Source of the DNA: Morinoia aosen
Lineage: Eukaryota; Arthropoda; Malacostraca; Amphipoda; Talitridae
Assembly: GCA_030386875.1 (NCBI GenBank)
Contig: CM059576.1
Span: 14,760,058-14,824,057, forward strand
DNA: 64,000 bases
Direction of reading: 5' to 3'
Part shown: piece after piece, positions 35,251 through 45,833 of the stretch
Layout of the letters: the number at the start of each line of letters is the position of its first letter
Position numbering within the stretch: the stretch's first letter is position 1
Translations under genes and position numbers: made by a program
Notes under the pieces: model-generated
Databases searched by the model: none
What the model was told of the DNA's origin: nothing
The model's input: only the letters and a program-made list of their open reading frames with translations

Positions 35251-36399
35251 AAATTGAAACGCTGAAATTGATTCACTTTTTTTAAGTATTGAAGAAAAAA
35301 CAGTGTGTTGAATACTTTTTCAACCCACTGTGTGTCTCAAGTACTAATGTCTAAGCAATAATAACAGCTGTACGGCCAGTTTCTGAATTTTCACTTCATA
35401 GAAGTGAACTGGAAATGTTGGTGGCTCATTTATGACATCGTGTCAATATTCCAGCAACTCGGCAAGTGTTGGTAAATTTGAACAATCGAAACACAGTCGA
35501 GATGACGATAGCGAGCCAGAGAGTACGAACAAACAAGGGTTTTGTTGTACCCAAACTTTATCTGCATAACTTTGATGCCTCCTCGTGAGGTCCGTAAGCC
35601 AGATGGCGGTCATCCATACCTCTCCAGCTCTTGCCATGCAACACCAAAACCCATTCACTATTTTTATCTCCATAAACTATCACCAAAGCGAGTGTTACAA
35701 GGCGACATGAGTATGCTTTAGGTCCTAATAATATAGTTCTTTTTTGCGTATATGGATAATATACATATGCTACTTCCGTCCATTTCTATTGCTAATGTAA
35801 AATTTTCCTATGGCTCTCCTGCCCGTCTCCATTACATAATGATAGTGACGCCTTCAGCAGCCCAACAGCTCTGTGATGAACTGTACCAAATGATGCAACA
35901 GCGCTTCACAGCTGTGCCTGTACAGCTGCCGCGCTTGTTGTTGTCTCCACTGCTGGAGCTAATGCTGAACATGGCTCCCACGTTACCTGCTTTCTTAGGA
36001 GTACATTCAAGATTCAGAGCCCAGGGTTGAGGAAACTTAACCATTCAGATCAGAATTTGTAGTTGAGATTGTTGTTCGTTTCATGTACAGAAAACGACAC
36101 AGAAATTAGTTCGTTCCCTGTTATTGTATGACAGAGTGATGTATGAAATATGTCGTCGGTATCTCGTGAAGAAAACTTTCACTCATGAGAAGCTGATTAC
36201 AACTGCTCATGGCTATTTCTGTTATTTATACTGTATGCAAAGTTTGTTACAGGTTTCTGACCGAGCTTACGGCTATCTTTAAGGAAGTTGCCTAAGTCAA
36301 TCCTTCACCAGTTCCTGAACTCTCTGCACAAAATAACGTCCGCACCAACTTGTGGCACTCAAATTACTGCCATGGTCACGTTGCTCCCGCAAGACTCAC
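35251..36399. other. Central spacer of the inverted duplication, left part
   Basis: Unique DNA between the arms. About 35830-36020 is GC-richer and open on both strands: plus reads LCDELYQMMQQRF and LLLSPLLELMLNMAPTLP; minus has an AAAGCAG acceptor and then FSISSSSGDNN. It may be an additional exon, but neither strand can be chosen. Confidence 0.35.
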
Positions 36400-36548
36400 C
36401 AAGCGTCTTGCATTTCCCTTCAAGAGCGCTAAGACCGAGGGGACCTCGTAGTGTAAGCTCCAGTTCAGACTCAGGACCGGTGACTGAAGCAAGAACTTCG
36501 ACGCTCTCTGCGGTGGTGACGCAACCCTCAAAGTGGAACAGTCGACAC
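36400..36548 (-). CDS. Exon of unrecognised minus-strand gene, in centre of inverted duplication
   Basis: A 149-nt minus-strand exon with a CTTTCCTTTTCAG acceptor before 36548 and a GTGAGT donor after 36400. The first base completes a codon. The next 49 codons start CRLFHFEGCVTTAESVEVL and include LRGPLGLSALEGK, and one base is left over. It is paralogous to the exon at 14036-14184 (23 of 49 residues identical, equal length and phases). Its leftover base completes the first codon of the exon at 28478-28640, 7.8 kb further on. Both sides of the exon carry the arms of the 4.7-kb inverted duplication, so the transcript could fold around it. The upstream exon was not found. It should end in phase 2, like the exon at 14418-14619 does before the paralogue. 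Confidence 0.75.
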
Positions 36549-37464
36549 CTGAAAAGGAAAGTTCGAACATTTAATTGTTTTACTTGGGCTGCAAATTGCA
36601 TTTCAATATGTATGAAATACACGACTATCTTTATTATTGTCTATGATTCTGCATAACCATATGCAATTTGCAGAATTAAGAACTTACTCAAACATCAATC
36701 GAACGATGACGCTCAAATGATACGACAGACGTAGACACTACTTCCTGTTTAGCGTACATTCTTTCACTGACAAGAGGAGTGCACAATATTTGCCTGCGCT
36801 TTCGCGAGGCTCAAATTTTGCGTGCAATTCATAATTCAGAATTGACTTGGCAGACAATGGCAGCACGCAACTGATGAGCTGAAGTCCACATGGCGCTGCT
36901 GGAGAGCGGCCAGTCGTGGCGGCAGTTGCCCTCAGAGCCGTGTGCTGTACGATGGTTACATCGCTTCTTTTCCAATGGCTTCGTAGTTTTGTCATGTCAA
37001 GTGATTCAGCACATGATTCATGACTCTCGACATCTCCACGACTCGCTGGCATTCGATCTGTTGTCGGGAGACTGTGTACTCTGCGCTAGACATTGTCTCA
37101 CCAACTCAAGTGGTCACGGCGTGGCAGCCTGTTTACTGGACATTGTTCTCTCATCTCTCTTATTTTACAATATATTTTTTCTTACTTTTTACTCAAAATA
37201 AATTAACGAGCGCATATTTGCCAATGTTATTATTTAATTACATCAGGCAAATGTAGAAACTATAAAGTATAATCATACATAGACTCGCTAACTCTTTACA
37301 TGAAGTTCGTTTCGCTTACGCTGTACATTCAAGATGCTTGCTTTCGATTGACTTTCTGAAGGGCACAATCTACACATATATTGATATGCTTGCGACTGTG
37401 TGCGTCTCGCCCTTCTACATCATGGCAGTATCTGTGATACGGGTTGGCTCGCGTCGCGGCGTGG
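36549..37464. other. Central spacer, no supported gene
   Basis: A GC-richer patch at 36880-37100 gives open frames on both strands without recognised domains. No splice-bounded exon with fitting phase was found. Confidence 0.35.
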
Positions 37465-37560
37465 TACTTTAGAAGGAGAGAGGGAGAGGGAGGGAGAGAA
37501 GGAGAGGGGGAGGGGGGGGGGGGTTGAGAAGGAAGGGAGAGAAAGAAGGAAAGGGGGCGA
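37465..37560 (+). repeat. Purine-rich GA/GGGA simple repeat
   Basis: A tract of G and A (GAGAGGGAGAGGGAGGGAG type) of about 95 bp, including a run of about ten G. The charged open frame through it is compositional. Confidence 0.9.
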
Positions 37561-37635
37561 GGAAAATTATTTATTGTTTCATTTTTTAAACTTTTTGTTT
37601 TCATTTTTAAAATTTCTTATTTCCATTTTTTAATT

Positions 37636-37975
37636 TGTTAGGATATGATATCTTAGTATATGTTATGTTAGGATGGGTATAGTATGAAATATGTTATGTT
37701 AGAATTTGTGAGGTAATGTTGACTGAAGTTTTACATGGACCTAGCCTAACGATGGCATTGGTTGAAGTTAGGTTAGGATAGGTTAATATATGCTAGGCTA
37801 GGATATATTTGGTTACCATAGGTTAGGACGAAATAGGTTAGAACATATTAGGTTAACATAGGTCAGGCTGAAATATATTTTACAGTTTGGAGGTAATGTT
37901 GACTGAATTTTTTCACGGGTCCACCTAGCTTATTGATGACATTGTCCGTAAAATTTCCACAGGTCCTGCTAGTTA
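37636..37975 (-). mobile_element. Short copy of the arm element lacking the LINE
   Basis: Read on the minus strand, this has a GGACAATGTCATC block followed at once by AAGCTAGGTGGACCCGTGAAA and CAGTCAACATTACC, and then a degenerate TTAGG-like stretch. In both palindrome arms the first block and the second are separated by the 2.5-kb LINE. This copy therefore looks like the empty site of that insertion. Confidence 0.65.
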
Positions 37976-38886
37976 AATGAATTTCCAAACTTTTAGCAAT
38001 CATTATTTTGGTTTGAAATCCCAAATATCCCACTGACTTCACCGGATGCAAAATGGAACCTCTCATGCGTCTGTACATCTTTGCACAATGGGTCCCAGGT
38101 GTGGAACAGTTCAGGTACGTTAGGCCATCAAACAATTATCTACTTCTATTCCTAAATGCTGGTGGTTAAAATATGTCAATTTTCAAAACTATGACACAGA
38201 TTGATGTTGTGTTGTTTTCTATCTTACAAAATTAGGACGTAGCATGTTTCGGAGTGATACATTTCGCTGCTGAAGTGTAGGAGTTAACTTTAGAACCGAT
38301 AAGGTGAAGTCGCTTCCAATTTAGATTCACTATAGTAGCAGGTGTCTGGTTTTATATATGAAAATCTGAAATTAATTTCTCTACCTCAAAAATGCATTTT
38401 TTATTTTATTAATGCATGTTGTTTTTTAGAGGTACGCCAATGACTAGGTTCATCATCCTTGGGTTTCTTGACCTGAGCTTTACATTTTGGGTAGAGGAAC
38501 ATCGTCTTCCAGTTCCCACAAATTGTTGAAAAAAATGCAAAAACTCGATTTCAGCATATATCGCGCTGTGCAACTCTCGATTCATATTGTGTTCTTATCT
38601 TCATCGTGCGGGTTATCTCTGTTTATGAGTCTGTAGCATTATTTCAGACTTTTTACTATTTTACAATATTTGTTCAAAAAAGAGGAGCAGTTACGTACCG
38701 CATAATGTTTACTGAATAAATGAATAGAAAACATGAGAGAACAGGACGCAGGTCGTGCATCTTGTACACTTGAGGTAAGACAGATGGCTGCTTCATTACA
38801 TGAAGTCAATATAGAAAAAGCCTAATTCAATTAGAGGTTACAGCTCAAAAATATCAAGCTATCATGAGAGTTGGCTAGCACACACG
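37976..38886. other. Central spacer, right part
   Basis: AT-rich DNA without recognised genes or repeats. Confidence 0.4.
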
Positions 38887-40082
38887 CAGAACGCGATTGT
38901 TTATTCACTTGTAAAGAAATTATTTCACAAAGGGGTATTGTCCAGCATGTGAGTTCATTTTTGATTAAATCTTATTTTCTATATTACTCGGAATGACCGT
39001 CGTGCGTTTATTTATATGTTTTGTGTCACGCTCTTAAGAACAGATAGGAGGTGATTAGACTGGCGGTCTTGGTTTCAGTTTACCAGTAAATTAATGCACT
39101 CATTTTTGCTGAACAAGTGCACTATATCAAGTCACTGTCAAGAAAACCAGTACACTTTCTTTTTGAGAAGGGAGACTGCGAGAAGGGTGAGGTGTTGGGG
39201 TGGTTTGGAATAGACGTCAAAAATGACGGGAATCGATTATTTCCTAAAAATATATTTCAATATTCAAAGAGAATAAAAAATCAATACCCGTGATTAAAAT
39301 ATTCTCAACCTTGTGCGCTGGTGAAACTCATATCAAAAATAGCCATCAACCCTTTGGGTACTGACGACTACTCCAGTGCCAAGGTGGCTAGTTCTTCCAG
39401 TTTTGGACATCTGAACTAATTTTAAAGTAATTTAACCAGTGAGGGGATATTTTGAAGTAAAAAATAAAATTAGGGAAATTACATGAATTCATGAAATTAG
39501 TTTTCAGACATTCCCGAAGCCTGCACGCGTAAATTACCATTGGTTACCTATAAGTTCATGCTGCAGGGTCCGTGCAACATATTCAATAGCCTTTCTATTC
39601 AATTACAGCAATTTTTTCTGAATTTCGTTTTTTTCATAAATTCGGGCAAAAACTTATTAATAATTTATTCGTAAATTCAATAACTCTATTACCAACGTCG
39701 AAAATTTCGGTTGCCACGCATAGAGCTTCAAAGATTTATAAATGTTTTAAAGTAAAATAAAGAAGTAGGCACTTGCTTAAGCTAGAAGCACCCTCACTAG
39801 GACAATTTCACTGACAATTATGGGTAAGAATAATTTTTCCCCTGGAAATTTTTTCGTAAACCATTTCAATTGTCGTACCTAAAGGGTCCAGTCTAACAGT
39901 ATCCGTGATAAAAAATATTTTTTGTTCATGTGAACCGGTGAAACTCGGATCGCATATACGGTCTTTGTAACTATCCTTATGAGCGTGACAGAGAAATGCA
40001 AGAGGAGGACTCGAAACAAATAAATCGAAGGTATTATTAGGTAGTAGCAGGAGCCGGGGAAATTCCGCGGACAATGTCATCT

Positions 40083-42620
40083 TTAACTTCTTCATATCAT
40101 TGTGTAAACGAATACAACTTGGGAACAATGCGAACTGTTCTAACAGAATTAATGCCATCATTGGACATCTATCAACAAGATAATAATGCGATTAACATTG
40201 ATGAAGCAATTCTAAATTTAACTGAAATTATAACGACCGCACACAACCAGTGATGTTCAATAATCACCCGCACAATTACGAAGGAAAATAGACAAAAGCC
40301 CAGGATTACTGAAGATATCATGATCAATATAAAGAAACGTCAAGCCTTACTGTACGAAGAACGAATATCTAAAGACACGTATAACAGATTCAGGAATCAT
40401 GTGACAAATAAAATACGAACATCGAAACAAAACTACTTTCAGCGCAAATTTACTGAATACAAAACTGATATTAAAAAAACTTGGCGCCTGCCTAATTCAT
40501 GCTATAAAGCGAATAATAATGCTACGAATACGATTGAGTCCATCGTGTACGAAAATGTAAAATATCATGATAAACAAGATATTGCAACCGTGTTTAACAA
40601 CTTTTCTTTGTGAACATAGGGGAAAAAATAGCTGATAGTGTCGTTAGTGAACCTACAGACCACCTGCATTCCATGGACCATGTCCGTGAACACAACTGTT
40701 TCTTTTTCGCGCAAACTAATCCCTCCGATTTAATTACGTGCATAAACAACTTGAAAAATGAATCAAATAGATTGAAAACATCCTTGGCTAAAGTTCTATA
40801 GGCTATAGCTGATATAATAGCACCGTGCATATCTAATATTATACACCAATCATTTATTCAAAGTATCTTCCCCAACTGTCTCAAAATTGCCAGAGTGCCA
40901 CTCTTTTTAAAATTGAGATGAAAATAGCATTAATACATAATTATAGACCTATCTATGTACTACCAATTATTTGCAAAATACTCGAAAAAATTGTGTTTAG
41001 AAAAGTGTATCCATATTTTAAAGAAAAACATTTTCTCTACGACAAACATGGTTTTCGTTCTAAAAAATCAATGGCACAGGTTGTATTAAATCATTCACAA
41101 TTGTAATATAGATAAAAGAAAGCTTATTTTCTCCGTATATCTTAACTTTCGAAAAGCCTTTGATTGCGTGGACAATAACATTTTACCATCAAAACTACAC
41201 TGTTATGGCATCGGAGGAGTTGCACATGATTGGCTCTAATCATACTCAGCAAATCGGAAGCAATATGTTGGCATTGGCCATGCACAATCGGAACTGCTGA
41301 CAATCAGCCATGGAGCACCGCTAGGGTCGGTCCTTGAGCCTCTTCTCTTTTTGATCTTTATCGACGATATTGTTAAATCTACTTTATTTTTATAATTCAT
41401 AATTATTTGCAGACAACAGCACGCTCTCTGCGGCTCTGGCAAGTGAAAATCCACAATTTCAATTGCAGAGAGTATAAATAATGAGCTGAAAAAAGTTTCA
41501 TTGTGATTTAAGGCAAATAAAATATGCCTCAATATCGATTAGACAAAATACATTATATTCTCATACAAGAGAAATATGTCTCTTCCGCGTATTAAAATTG
41601 GTGATGGCAAAATTGAAGAAAAAACTCCTGAAAATTTCTGGGCATTTTATTAGATAAACATCTGACGTTCAAAGAGCATATTGCACATATCAGGACTAAA
41701 TTATCAAAATCCGCTGGAATCCTTCATGAAGTAAAAATATACTGCCTGAAGAAGCCTTAAGAATACTTCATCGAACGATCATTTTACCATGTCTACAATA
41801 CGGGATAGAGGCTTGGCACGGAACTGATAGAAATAAAACCAATCTGCCCTTTGCATTGCAAAGAAGAGCCGTTCTAGCGGTAATGAAATTCGAACTTAAT
41901 ACTCACACAAATGATTCGTTTGAAAGCTTAAAAATACTCAAGCTTTTCAATCCCTACAACCTCTCCATATGTAATTTCATGTATAAAACACTAACTGATG
42001 ATGGCGACAGAGAAATCAAACAATTATTCACTGCTCTAACCGGCCATCATGATCATTTAACACGAAACAGAAGTAACTTCATACTTCCTTATTCACAATC
42101 TCGGTCACAACGCAGTATCCTCTTCACTCGAACTAAGAATTAAAACGCAATCCCTGCTGTAATCGGTGAAAAAAGCTTTTACAAAGCTTTCAAAACAAAT
42201 CTTGAATCCCTCTTCCTATCGAAATATTGATCACATTGGGTAGTTCAAGTTAATTTTTTTTTCTTTTGGCACTTCTCATCTTTATAAGGTAATCTACCCT
42301 GATAATAATATAGATCTTATGTTCTTAATCATTTTATTGAATATACTTTTCCCATCTAGCTCATATTACCAATTTCTTTCTTTGCTAAAAAATTAAGCAC
42401 TGAAACATGACCAGTCTTGTATGCCCCTAGGTTAAGTAAATTAGGTTAAACATAACTGTACACTTTAAAAATAGCTTGATGATAGGAGGTCCTAGAAGTC
42501 GCTGAACTTATTCGGGCCCACAGGTAGCTATACTCAAATATGTCCATTGCACTAGACTCAAGAAGCAATGTATTGCTGTATTACTTGTGGTAAATAAACT
42601 GTTGAATTGTTTGAATTCTC
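40083..42620 (+). mobile_element. 5'-truncated LINE, right-arm copy
   Basis: Plus-strand counterpart of the left-arm LINE. Recognisable parts, in order, are the linker INIKKRQALLYEERISKDTY (40324); NYRPIYVLPIICKILEKIVF, an RT block (near 40940); NFRKAFDCVDNN (near 41150), with the catalytic Asp of the palm; SHGAPLGSVLEPLLFLIFI and DDIV (near 41310); DNSTLSA remnants (near 41410); and the C-terminal LQRRAVLAVMKFEL and FNPYNLSICNFMYKTLT (41850-42000). The endonuclease is absent. Frames change between blocks. The central copy at 37636-37975 suggests the insertion limits used here. The 3' side runs into a CCTAA-like degenerate repeat after about 35 bp. Confidence 0.85.
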
Positions 42621-42655
42621 AAGCTAGGTGGACCCGTGAAAGAGTTAAGTCAACA

Positions 42656-42778
42656 TTCCCTAACCTATGCTCACCTATCCTATGCTCACCTAACCTATCC
42701 TACCTGTAATCCTAACCTAACATATCATATCCTTTCCTGACATATCCCAACGTGTCCTAACATAACCGAATCTATCCT
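42656..42778 (+). repeat. Degenerate CCTAA-like repeat
   Basis: Words such as CCTAACCTATCCTACC, CCTAACCTAACATATC and CTCACCTATCC, the inverse of the TTAGG-like stretch at 31338-31457. Confidence 0.7.
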
Positions 42779-43556
42779 GATAAAATTTCAATATATCAAT
42801 GTATGTAAAGACCATCTTTTAATGTTAGAATGAGGAATTCGGTATCCATGATACCGCATACTCAGATAAAATCGTAACTGATACCAAAGAAATAAATTTA
42901 CATCCTATGTTTTTATGCAAATGTAAACATATATAAAGATATATAAACATACAAATAAACACACGACGGGAATTATTAGGTTCCATAGATTACAGAGATC
43001 CAGAGCCTTATATACTCGAGTCCGTATCGTGGATACCGAGTTCGGCGAGGTACTGCATACCACAATATACTGTACTGCGTATTACATTATACTGTTCTAC
43101 AGTGCACTGTATTGCACATAACAATATACTGTATAGCATTTAATATTAATTTACTGCATTGCATTTTACAATATACATACAAAAGCTCCAGTTGCTCTCA
43201 ATAATGCTGAATTTCTGTGTCTAGGATATGACACGAACAGCCATAACTACTTCTATTGCGGCACAAATTTACCGTATTCTAAGTGTTCATTACTGTCACA
43301 ATAAGAATACGTTACCTTTGAAATAAGCTAAAGCGTGGTAACTCCACTCGAACGAAAATTGATTCACCAAAGGTATTGAATCCCGTCATTTTTGACGGGC
43401 GGTGTACACTAGTTTATAACGAAAGTTACGCTATCTCGAATGTACAGCGTTCAAGAAAAAGCAATTTTTCATGTTTAAAAACTTATAAAAATCGTACTAG
43501 TCTTAGATGGCAAGGAAATGCATCAGTCTGACATTAGGCACCGCATCACGGAAGCT

Positions 43557-43969
43557 GCGATGACAAGATGTCTTAATGAATTGTTTTACTTCATAATGCG
43601 TTCCGCTTGTTGAAAAGACAACAAGAAAGAGCACCTTCAAAAAAAGGACTAATCAAAATTTACATAATTCTACCACACACTCCTAGGCTCAAATTGTATA
43701 TATCGTTGTATTAAAATTTCATTTTTCCACTAAACACCGCTTTTTCAAACCACCAATAGAACATCGAGAAATCGTTACCTTTTTGTCTTATTGAGTAAAA
43801 TTTTCAAGAGAATTATTGAACACACGTCGACTGATAAACAGCAGTTCAAACATTCTAGCAGGACATTGCAATAGAGACATCAATTGAAGGCATTGAGATA
43901 ACTAGGAGAGAAGTCAATGACAGAACAGTGTAACAAGTATACAAAAACCGTCCACTGCTCATGTAAGGT
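43557..43969. other. Non-coding DNA right of the inverted duplication
   Basis: No feature recognised. Confidence 0.4.
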
Positions 43970-44074
43970 CCTCTCAAATGAGTCTATAATTAATGAGATA
44001 GTATCCTCTCAAATGAGTCTATAATTAATGAGATGGTATCCTCTCAAATGAGTCTATAATTACTGAGATAGTAG
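43970..44074 (+). repeat. 35-bp repeat, three copies
   Basis: Three tandem copies of CCTCTCAAATGAGTCTATAA plus TTAATGAGATAGTAT, differing by one or two bases, starting at 43970, 44005 and 44040. Confidence 0.95.
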
Positions 44075-44685
44075 GTTTGAATGAGCAGTCTTATGGTAGC
44101 AAGCCCTGCTGAACATCTGGATTGCCATGACGAAGCGATGCTCACAAGTTGGCCGCCTATTGGGGCATGAGGGCACCACTAGGTGAACTGTTCATTTACG
44201 TACTAGTGTAAATGTACAGCATTGCAATTATTTCTGCACCGTTTATTTTCAAACGATTAGCATGCGAGATAAAATATCGTCAAGTATTAGAGTTTCCCAT
44301 TTCTTGGGGACGATACAATTTTATCTAGCATTAAATTTGTTGTTCTAAACTCTGCTACCTACAACCTAACTTAACGAGAGACCGCTTGACAAGCGCCAGC
44401 GAACGTGTTGAACAAAAGCTAGTTCAAATGGAGCACAAATTATCAAGTGAGGAGCGGCCCAGTAACACAAGGCGCAAGATGGCAACCCAGGTAGCAAGAA
44501 ATTATTAGGCCAACATTGGGTTGATAATTATTTATTGACCTGATATTGGAATCTTGGATTTCAATAATAGGCTAATAACAAGGAAATATCGAAAACAGAT
44601 ATATTTATTTATGATATCAACTTGTTATTGGGACAATGTAGTAAATAGTTTTATTTTTAATATTAAACTAACAGTGTATATATAT
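44075..44685. other. Non-coding DNA
   Basis: The phrase CCAACATTGGGTTGAT at about 44510 is repeated in related form near 45095, on either side of the SINE palindrome, which suggests an interrupted older repeat. No gene seen. Confidence 0.35.
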
Positions 44686-44689
44686 ATAT

Positions 44690-44873
44690 CGAGAGTTCAA
44701 AGTCATTTCACCCCAGAAACCGTTAATGAATCTGGTGAAAGCGGGCTCGTCCGTCCACGCTATATTTTTTCCAAACGAAATAAATGTATTAGGAGTTCGT
44801 GGGATTCGAACTCGGGACTTATAAGTACCGCACCAACACGCTACCGACTGCGCCGTCGATCACCAAAGTGATC
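44690..44873 (-). mobile_element. tRNA-derived SINE, minus orientation
   Basis: Read on the minus strand from 44873. A tRNA-like head has an A-box-like GGCGCAGTCGGTAGCG and a B box GAGTTCGAATCCC. It is followed by an unrelated body (CGAGCCCGCTTTCACC, then TTTCTGGGGTGAAATGACTT) and a TATATA run. The boxes and spacing are those of an RNA polymerase III promoter. There is no matching acceptor stem, so this is a SINE rather than a tRNA gene. Its head is repeated perfectly inverted on the right. Confidence 0.7.
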
Positions 44874-44989
44874 GAAGCGCAGCGATGCAATGTATGGATC
44901 ACTTTGGTGATCGACGGCGCAGTCGGTAGCGTGTTGGTGCGGTACTTATAAGTCCCGAGTTCGAATCCCACGAACTCCTAATACATTTA
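44781..44989. repeat. Perfect 93-bp palindrome of a tRNA-like head
   Basis: 44781-44873 and 44897-44989 are exact reverse complements as read, separated by 23 bp. Each arm contains the A box and the B box of the SINE head, so two divergent polymerase III-like promoters face away from the shared loop. Each arm also starts with the small palindrome GATCACTTTGGTGATC. Confidence 0.93.
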
Positions 44990-45004
44990 TATATATATAT
45001 ATGT

Positions 45005-45833
45005 ACGATATTCATATAAGTGGAAACTATCTCATAATAATTAAAAATCTCGCGATTTAATAAAATTTGTTAAAACATAAATTATTATTGCCCAAACATT
45101 GGGTTGATATCGTACGCCAATAATACGGAGTAATTTGTATAAATGTACCAATAAAGTTAATGGATAGTTATTTTAGTCATTATTGAGTGCAGATATATTT
45201 GACAGATATCAAAAAATGTGAATACGTTAAAATAGTATGTATATTAAGAATTACTGTAATCACAGGTTCGCAGTTCAATGAAGTCATTTATATAGATGAT
45301 ATAAATAACTTAATTTCGTAACGATTTTACTGAGTAGGCTATTCTTAACATATAACCCATTTGGCATGCATCATTCTTTGAGTAAAGTGCTTTCCTGCAA
45401 TTTTTCAATCACGTATATATATGCTGATTAGATGAACGTAGCGGATGTGGTTTTCAAGTCTGATTACATAATCCGGTATTGACATCAATCGAGTGAAAAA
45501 AATACAAAGTATAGTTTTTTTACCAAAACAAATTCAGGTATGTGAAAAAAGCTATTTAGAAGGTCAAAAACACAAATACATGTATTTTAGATGGGTAATT
45601 TTAACGACTAATCGGTTTGTTGCTGATGCAGCCCTGAAGTCGGACGTCTTGTGTGCGATATGTTAAGCTAGGCCGCTCGCATCATGACGCAGCCTCACTC
45701 AGGACCACGGTATACATAAGACAGGTAGGAGCATTCAAGTAATTTCTAGAAAGAGCCCTGGGTGTGGTGACGTCACGGGCCCAGAACGAATAGCAACCCA
45801 GATAAAGAGAGATGCACTATCTGGCAATAATAT
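45005..45833. other. AT-rich non-coding DNA
   Basis: No feature apart from the (TA) run at about 44990-45003. The stretch 45640-45830 becomes GC-richer toward the THAP exon and may be its promoter or 5' untranslated region (contains GTGACGTCACG, a CRE-like palindrome, near 45770). Confidence 0.4.

Larger units (their letters stand above)
38887..43556 (-). repeat. Right arm of giant inverted duplication
   Basis: Inverse of 30532-35250. The outer limit is the GGAAGCT at 43551-43556, matched to AGCTT at 30532. The inner limit is near 38887, matched to about 35250. It contains hairpin transposon ends near 39203 and 43377-43417, the LINE at 40083-42620 on the plus strand, and a CCTAA-like stretch at 42656-42778. 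Within the arm, CGTCGTGCGTTTATTTATAT (38998) is also inverted near 42960, so the arm is itself a nested TIR element. Confidence 0.9.

Noticed and set aside
36288-36656. Plus-strand 122-codon frame
   Set aside because: Antisense to the exon at 36400-36548, whose paralogue at 14036 fixes the coding strand.
36880-37201. Exon preceding 36400-36548
   Set aside because: GC-richer and open, but no acceptor/donor pair gives the required phase and there is no similarity to the exon at 14418-14619.
33948-40161. 113-117-codon frame present in both palindrome arms (33948-34289 and 39808-40161)
   Set aside because: Open in both arms, but the differences change many residues, there is no recognised domain, and it crosses the LINE insertion boundary, so it looks like a chance frame.
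44821-44960. Functional tRNA genes in the palindrome
   Set aside because: A and B boxes are present, but no acceptor stem pairs with the 3' side, and a SINE body follows the left copy.
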